A stretch of 26,793 nucleotides of DNA, from assembly GCA_041487355.1 (NCBI GenBank), contig JBGPND010000055.1:1-26793 (forward strand). Direction: 5' to 3'. Below the pieces are notes generated by a model. The model was not told the DNA's origin. It saw only the letters and a list, made by a program, of their open reading frames with translations, and searched no databases. The DNA comes from JAMXLO01 sp041487355 (GTDB taxonomy: Bacteria > Pseudomonadota > Alphaproteobacteria > Acetobacterales > Acetobacteraceae). Below are positions 22,827-26,793 of the stretch, piece by piece (position 1 is the first letter of the stretch; the number at the start of each line of letters is the position of its first letter). The translations under genes were made by a program, and so were the position numbers.

Positions 22827-24088
22827 GACACGTCTCCCTGGAAAAATTCGGCGGCACTGGCGATCTGTCCCGCCAGCGCCGATGCGGCGACGGTCGCGGG
22901 TGATGCCATGTAGATACGCGCGGATGGATCGCCCATGCGGCCCTTGAAGTTGCGCGTGCTCGCGGTGATGCACACCTCGTCCGGCCCGAGCACGCCCATG
23001 TGTCCGCCGATGCACGCGCCGCAGGTCGCCGGCGTCACCACGGCGCCCGCTTCCATCAGCGTGGCGACATAACCTGCCGCCAGCGCGGCGCGGTGGATCG
23101 CCTCGGTGCTCGGCGTGACGATGAAGCGCGTGCCCGGCGCGACCTTGCGCCCCTTCACCACACGAGCGGCGACCGCCAGATCGTCGAGCGTGCCGTTGCA
23201 ACAGGCGCCGATGAACGCCTGGTCGATCTTGCGGCCGGCGACTTCGCTGATGCCGACCGAATTGTTCACCACTGCGTCGGGCAGCGCGACCAGCGGCTCG
23301 ATCGTGCCGAGGTCGATCGTACGGCGTTCCCGATAGGTTGCGTCGACGTCAGGCAGCGTCGGCGTGAACGGCTTCGGGTTGCGCGCCTTCACGTACTCGA
23401 TCAGCGTGTCATCCGGTTCGAAGATGACGAATTCGGCCGACAGCTCGGTGCCCATCGTGGTGAGCGTTCGGCGGGCATTCAGGCTCATGCTGGCGATGCC
23501 GGGCCCGCCATACTCGATGTTCTGGTTGACGTGCGCGCCCCACTTGCCGGCGATGAACAGGAAGATGTCCTTCGCCGAGACGCCGGGACGCAGCTTGCCG
23601 GTGAAGTCGTAGCGGATCGTCTCGCCGACGCGGAACCATGCCTTGCCGGTGGTGACCGCGTACAGCATGTCGGGCCCGCCGACACCGCGCGCCGCACAGT
23701 TGAACGCGCCCGCGCTGCAGGTGTGTGAGTCGGCGTTCACCAGAACGGTGCCGGGCAGCGCATAGGCCCTGTCGGCAATGACCGCATGGCTGATGCCCTG
23801 GTCGCGACCGACATCGTGCAATCGCTCGATGCCGAATTTCTTCGCGAATTCACGTCCCGTCTTCATGCAGGTGGCGGCCTGCACGGTCGGGGCCGGGACC
23901 AGATGGTCGAAGATGATCACCACCTTCGACGGATCGGCGACCTTCAGCACTTCGCGCCAGCCTTCCGGCAGGAACGACAGATCGAGCAGGCAGGCGGTCT
24001 CCACATCGACGACGGCGACGTCGCCCGGCGTGACCTTCGCCAGCCCGCCGGCGCGCGCCAGGATCTTTTCCGTGATCGTCATGCCCAT
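22823..24088 (-). CDS. Aconitase-family hydratase, large subunit (LeuC-like)
   Basis: This 421-residue large subunit has the cluster cysteines expected of the aconitase superfamily: C296 in IGACCNG (with C297 beside it) and C356/C359 in TPATCGACIGGHMG. DHLVPAPTVQ, LVNADSHTCSAGAFNCAARGVG and KDIFLFIAGKWGAHVN are typical of the LeuC/HacA branch. It dehydrates or hydrates a hydroxy-diacid; candidates include isopropylmalate, dimethylmalate or methylcitramalate, none provable here. ATG 24088 (MGMTITEKIL) is the start; Met3 is an alternative. It overlaps the small subunit gene and follows the CaiB-like gene across a 98-bp gap that holds only a short repeat, so all three may form one operon. Confidence 0.92.
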   Translation of the reverse strand: MGMTITEKILARAGGLAKVTPGDVAVVDVETACLLDLSFLPEGWREVLKVADPSKVVIIFDHLVPAPTVQAATCMKTGREFAKKFGIERLHDVGRDQGISHAVIADRAYALPGTVLVNADSHTCSAGAFNCAARGVGGPDMLYAVTTGKAWFRVGETIRYDFTGKLRPGVSAKDIFLFIAGKWGAHVNQNIEYGGPGIASMSLNARRTLTTMGTELSAEFVIFEPDDTLIEYVKARNPKPFTPTLPDVDATYRERRTIDLGTIEPLVALPDAVVNNSVGISEVAGRKIDQAFIGACCNGTLDDLAVAARVVKGRKVAPGTRFIVTPSTEAIHRAALAAGYVATLMEAGAVVTPATCGACIGGHMGVLGPDEVCITASTRNFKGRMGDPSARIYMASPATVAASALAGQIASAAEFFQGDVS

Positions 24089-24108
24089 GGTTCGTTGCCC
24101 TTTCTTCA

Positions 24109-24176
24109 GTCATGGCCGGGCTTGACCCGGCCATCTGCCGCCCGCCGCTGATGGCCGGGTCACGCCCGGCCATGAC
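24109..24176. repeat. Inverted repeat between CaiB-like and hydratase genes
   Basis: The arms 24109-24134 and 24151-24176 are inverted copies of a GTCATGGCCGGG-CCCGGCCAT motif, each itself palindromic. It fills the gap between the two minus-strand genes. The same motif appears inside the element at 26531-26700. Confidence 0.8.
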
Positions 24177-24186
24177 GAGGGGAAGG

Positions 24187-25572
24187 CTACGGCCAACGCG
24201 CAGGATGCGTTCCCAGTGGCACGCAAGGACGAACCCAGTGCGCCGGCGTTTCCGACAACTGTGCGGTATGGCGCACGGCGCGCAGCTTGCCGAAGCCCGA
24301 TGCGCTGTCCTCCATGAAGTCGGCGATGTCGTCCGCGGTGGGCGCCTTGCAGGACAGCCCTTCCGGCACCCGGCCGAAATCGCGGATCCAGCGCCCCGTC
24401 CGCGCCAGCGAGACCTGCACATGCCAACTACCGCCTTCGGTCATCCGGCGACGCAGCGCGGTCAGCGCGCCGAATGCCAGCAGGTAGCCGGAGCCGTGGT
24501 CGAGCGCCTGGCACGGCAGCACCTTCGGCGCGGTCTGACCCGCAGCCTCGGCTTCCGCGTGATTGAAGCCGCTGGCGGTCTGCACCAGGCTGTCGAAGCC
24601 GCGCCGTCCGGACCACGGGCCGGCATGGCCATAGGCGCATAACGACACGTGCACGATGCCCGGACGGACGCGCGCGGTGTCGGCCGGCGCGAAGCCGTGG
24701 CGGGCGATCGCGCCGGGGCGATAGCCCTGGACGAAGATGTCCGCGCCGCGCACCAGCTCCTCCAGCGTGGCGCGCCCGTCTGGATCGCGCAGCTCGATAT
24801 GCGCAGACAGCTTGCCGCGGTTGGTGTCGACGACGAGGTGCGGCAGGTTGGGAATATTGGGACTTGCCACCGTCAGCACGTCGGCGCCGTGCGCCGCCAG
24901 GGTGCGGCCGCAGACCGGTCCGGCAATCACCCGCGTCAGATCGAGTACGCGCACGCCGGACAGGGGGCGCTCGCCCTGTGGCAACGGCTGTGGCGGGGCA
25001 TCGCCGATCCTGGTGATCGTCACGACAGGCTGTGTTGGCACCGCCTTGCCTTGCGGATGCGCGTCCCACTCGGCGAAGGAGCGCATGGCCGTGACGCAGA
25101 GCCCGGCCGCTGCCGCGGCATCCTCGAAGGCGAACGCCGTCCAGGCCTGCAGCGCTTCGGTGACCTCGCCGCGGTCATAGCCGCAATTCAGCAGCTCCAG
25201 CACGCCGGCGCGATGGTGCGGCAGGTTGGTGTGCAGCCGCACCCAGCGCCCGTCGCCGCACTGGTAGGTGCCAGCGACCTTGTCCCAGGTCTCGCCCGGC
25301 GGCTTGCCGTCGACGCTGAGCCAGTGCTCCGAATGGAACTCGGCCGCCGCATGCCGCATATCGACGCCAACGGTCTGCGACCGCCCGCCGCGTTGCTGCC
25401 AGATCGTCGCCGCGGCCAGCGCCGAGGCCGCGATCGTCACCTGCGCCGCGGTGCCGACAGCGAACGACGAGGGCAGCACCGGGTCGGTGCCGGTCAGCCG
25501 CACATTGTCCAGCGCTGACGCCGGCCATCCTTGTTCGGTCCATAGCGCGGCAAGGTGTTGCATCGGCTGCAT
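24187..25572 (-). CDS. CaiB/BaiF family CoA-transferase with atypical domain order
   Basis: The predicted protein has 461 residues. The canonical class III start (LSGVRVLDLTRVIAGPVCGRTLAAHGADVL) appears only near residue 200, followed by FDSLVQTASGFNHAE and a likely catalytic aspartate in QALDHGSGYLLAFGAL. The first ~195 residues are not a leader. They resemble the second half of a normal CoA-transferase, with a GGRSQTVGVDMRHAA strand and GTYQCGDGRWVRLH where others have GQxVDVSL and YxTADGRW. A second GSWHVQVSLARTGRW follows the core. The protein thus looks like a partial duplication or permutation. The start was set at ATG 25572; Met at 25563 is also possible. Next to the hydratase genes, it may activate or recycle the acid they act on. 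Confidence 0.82.
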   Translation of the reverse strand: MQPMQHLAALWTEQGWPASALDNVRLTGTDPVLPSSFAVGTAAQVTIAASALAAATIWQQRGGRSQTVGVDMRHAAAEFHSEHWLSVDGKPPGETWDKVAGTYQCGDGRWVRLHTNLPHHRAGVLELLNCGYDRGEVTEALQAWTAFAFEDAAAAAGLCVTAMRSFAEWDAHPQGKAVPTQPVVTITRIGDAPPQPLPQGERPLSGVRVLDLTRVIAGPVCGRTLAAHGADVLTVASPNIPNLPHLVVDTNRGKLSAHIELRDPDGRATLEELVRGADIFVQGYRPGAIARHGFAPADTARVRPGIVHVSLCAYGHAGPWSGRRGFDSLVQTASGFNHAEAEAAGQTAPKVLPCQALDHGSGYLLAFGALTALRRRMTEGGSWHVQVSLARTGRWIRDFGRVPEGLSCKAPTADDIADFMEDSASGFGKLRAVRHTAQLSETPAHWVRPCVPLGTHPARWP

Positions 25573-25672
25573 GAGCGGCCTCCATCGCAGGCTCGGCGCA
25601 TTGTGACCGGTCTTGGTGTTCTGTCCAGGCGCCGCTAAGTTCCGTCTGTTTCCGCCGACGGATCCTTCCCAC

Positions 25673-26476
25673 ATGAAACTCCGCATCGCCACCTGGAACA
25701 TCAACTCGCTGCGCCTGCGCGTCACCCTGCTGAAGGAGCTGATCGGCGCGCTCGATCCGGATGTGATCTGCCTGCAGGAGACCAAGGTGCCGGACGAGCT
25801 GTTCCCGACGGCGGCGCCCGGCGAACTCGGCTATCCCTATGCGTTGTTCCGCGGCATGAAGAGCTACAACGGCGTGGCGATTCTGTCGCGCCGGCCGATC
25901 AAGCTGCACGACATCGCGCCGGACTGGTGCGCCAAGGGCGACTGCCGGCACATCAGCGTCCTGCTGGACACCAAGGGCGGACCGGTGGAGCTGCACAATT
26001 TCTACGTCCCCGCCGGCGGCGATGTTCCGGATCGGGAGCAGAACCCGAAATACGGCCACAAGCTCGACTTCATTGCCGAGACCCGCAACTGGTTCGCCGC
26101 CCGCACCGGATTGGCGCGCAACATCATCGTCGGCGACCTGAACATCGCGCCGCTGGAGCACGATGTGTGGAGCCACAAGCAGTTGCTGGACGTGGTCAGC
26201 CATACGCCGCCGGAGACCGCGGGCCTGACCGCGTGGCAGAGCACCGGCTTCGTCGACGCGGTGCGGCACTTCGTTCCGGCCGACCAGAAACTCTACACGT
26301 GGTGGTCGTATCGCAATCGCGACTGGCGCGCGTCGGATCGTGGGCGGCGACTGGACCACATCTGGGTGACGCACGATCTTGCGGGCAAGCTGCAGCGCCA
26401 GATCGTGCTGAAGGGCGCCCGCGACTGGCCGCAGACCTCGGACCATGTGCCGGTGTGCGTGGAATTGCAGCTCTGA
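25673..26476 (+). CDS. xth: Exodeoxyribonuclease III
   Basis: This 267-residue EEP-superfamily AP endonuclease/3'-5' exonuclease repairs abasic sites and blocked 3' ends. Catalytic residues are visible: N9 (ATWNINSL), E36 (CLQETKVP), D155 and N157 (VGDLNIAP), D228 (RRLDHIW), and D257-H258 (QTSDHVPV). Length matches the family (about 255-270). The start ATG at 25673 (MKLRIATWNINS) is clear. It is divergent from the CaiB-like gene across about 100 bp, which should hold both promoters; none was confidently placed. Confidence 0.96.
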   Translation: MKLRIATWNINSLRLRVTLLKELIGALDPDVICLQETKVPDELFPTAAPGELGYPYALFRGMKSYNGVAILSRRPIKLHDIAPDWCAKGDCRHISVLLDTKGGPVELHNFYVPAGGDVPDREQNPKYGHKLDFIAETRNWFAARTGLARNIIVGDLNIAPLEHDVWSHKQLLDVVSHTPPETAGLTAWQSTGFVDAVRHFVPADQKLYTWWSYRNRDWRASDRGRRLDHIWVTHDLAGKLQRQIVLKGARDWPQTSDHVPVCVELQL

Positions 26477-26505
26477 TTACAGACCAGGCGACATAGGGCG
26501 GATAA

Positions 26506-26529
26506 ACCCCCGGACTTGATCCGGGGGGT
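26506..26529. repeat. Short palindrome after xth
   Basis: A 24-bp palindrome, ACCCCCGG-ACTTGAT-CCGGGGGGT, 30 bp after the xth stop. It is of the dispersed CCCGG type and could form a weak terminator hairpin. Confidence 0.6.
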
Positions 26530-26530
26530 A

Positions 26531-26700
26531 ATACCAACCGCCCGAATCAATGACCCTTGGTCAGCGCTCGCTTTTCCCGTCTTGGCCGGGCTTGTCCCGG
26601 CCACCCGTCGTGGCACGGTGCCACCACGTAGGGCCGGGAAAAGCCCGGCCATGACGGCGAGGGAGCGGCGACAAGAGTCAGCAGCAACGGCGGTTGGTAT
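26531..26700. mobile_element. MITE-like element with 12-bp terminal inverted repeats
   Basis: ATACCAACCGCC at 26531-26542 is exactly inverted at 26689-26700. Between them lie inner inverted arms of the GGCCGGG-CCCGGCC type (about 26581-26605 and 26631-26655). There is no room for a transposase, so it is a non-autonomous, about 170-bp element if mobile. No clear target-site duplication was seen. It interrupts the 3' part of the gene at the right edge. Confidence 0.55.
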
Positions 26701-26793
26701 GAGTCTATCGTCTCATTCCAGAAATCTATCAGTGCGTCTTCGTTTTCCCTGATCCATTGAGACACAAGCTCAAGATCCGCCGGCGCCAGCTTC
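26547..26793 (-). CDS. Hypothetical protein, partial; 3' end replaced by a MITE-like element
   Basis: The frame is open to the right edge and reads KLAPADLELVSQWIRENED, then ALIDFWNETIDS. This looks like the C-terminal helical part of a small protein (a WIREN..LIDFW pattern seen in small uncharacterised proteins; the family is not recognised with confidence). After IDS the frame enters the terminal repeat of the element at 26531-26700 and continues as YQPPLLLTLV and proline/arginine-rich residues to a stop at 26547. The natural C-terminus was therefore probably replaced. A GTG at 26765 could be read as a start, but homology-like sequence extends past it, so the gene begins outside the window. 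Confidence 0.45.
   Translation of the reverse strand, partial: KLAPADLELVSQWIRENEDALIDFWNETIDSYQPPLLLTLVAAPSPSWPGFSRPYVVAPCHDGWPGQARPRREKRALTKGH

Noticed and set aside
22326..24088. Calling the hydratase subunits leuC and leuD
   Set aside because: The family is right, but neighbours and the changed GSSR loop do not support leucine biosynthesis, so no gene symbol was given.
1..26793. CRISPR array, tRNA or rRNA genes, prophage genes
   Set aside because: No regularly spaced direct repeats, cloverleaf-like genes, rRNA-like sequence or phage structural genes were recognised; the repeats present are inverted and dispersed.

Overview
The window is GC-rich, densely coded chromosomal DNA of an alphaproteobacterium. 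The hopanoid genes (hpnH, hpnI, hpnJ), their linkage to isoprenoid genes, and the TPR-glycosyltransferase style suggest a Rhodospirillales/Acetobacteraceae-type organism. This placement is inference, not a database result. No rRNA, tRNA, CRISPR array, phage gene or transposase was found.

Layout. (1) 1-1567, minus strand: a defence/toxin-flavoured patch with the N-terminus of a type IIG-like DNA methyltransferase, a Uma2-family nuclease, and a PemK/MazF-type toxin preceded by an apparently frameshifted antitoxin. (2) 1616-9531: an isoprenoid/hopanoid block. A minus-strand operon ispA-dxs-hpnI-hpnJ, with stop/start overlaps at the last two junctions, is divergent from ispH-hpnH. Together they cover MEP-pathway entry (Dxs), its last step (IspH), prenyl chain elongation (IspA), addition of the adenosyl side chain to hopene (HpnH), and head-group glycosylation and ring contraction (HpnI, HpnJ). 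(3) 9562-11268: a TPR protein with a glycosyltransferase-like C-terminus. (4) 11339-17859: acyl-CoA genes, namely an HpcH/HpaI aldolase, a double hot-dog MaoC hydratase divergent from an acyl-CoA dehydrogenase and CaiB/BaiF CoA-transferase pair, then trmO divergent from a two-subunit 3-oxoacid-type CoA-transferase. (5) 17956-21286: a DUF169 protein, a damaged ABC-2 permease, an orphan gene fragment, and rmuC. (6) 21557-26476: a DUF4239 membrane protein, an aconitase-family hydratase (large and small subunits) with an unusual CaiB/BaiF protein, and exonuclease III. A partial gene runs off the right edge.

The most striking feature is the number of dispersed palindromic repeats of several families and how often they touch coding sequence. 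One sits in frame inside hpnI and adds about 35 residues to the glycosyltransferase. Another copy of the same family supplies the last ~26 residues and stop codon of trmO, and a third, perfect copy lies between two convergent genes. Other repeats encode the C-terminal tail of the TPR protein, overlap the start of hpnI, provide the stop of a gene fragment, and replace the 3' end of the gene at the right edge. The second theme is two acyl-CoA gene sets, including an aconitase-like hydratase paired with an atypical CoA-transferase, whose substrates cannot be read from sequence alone.
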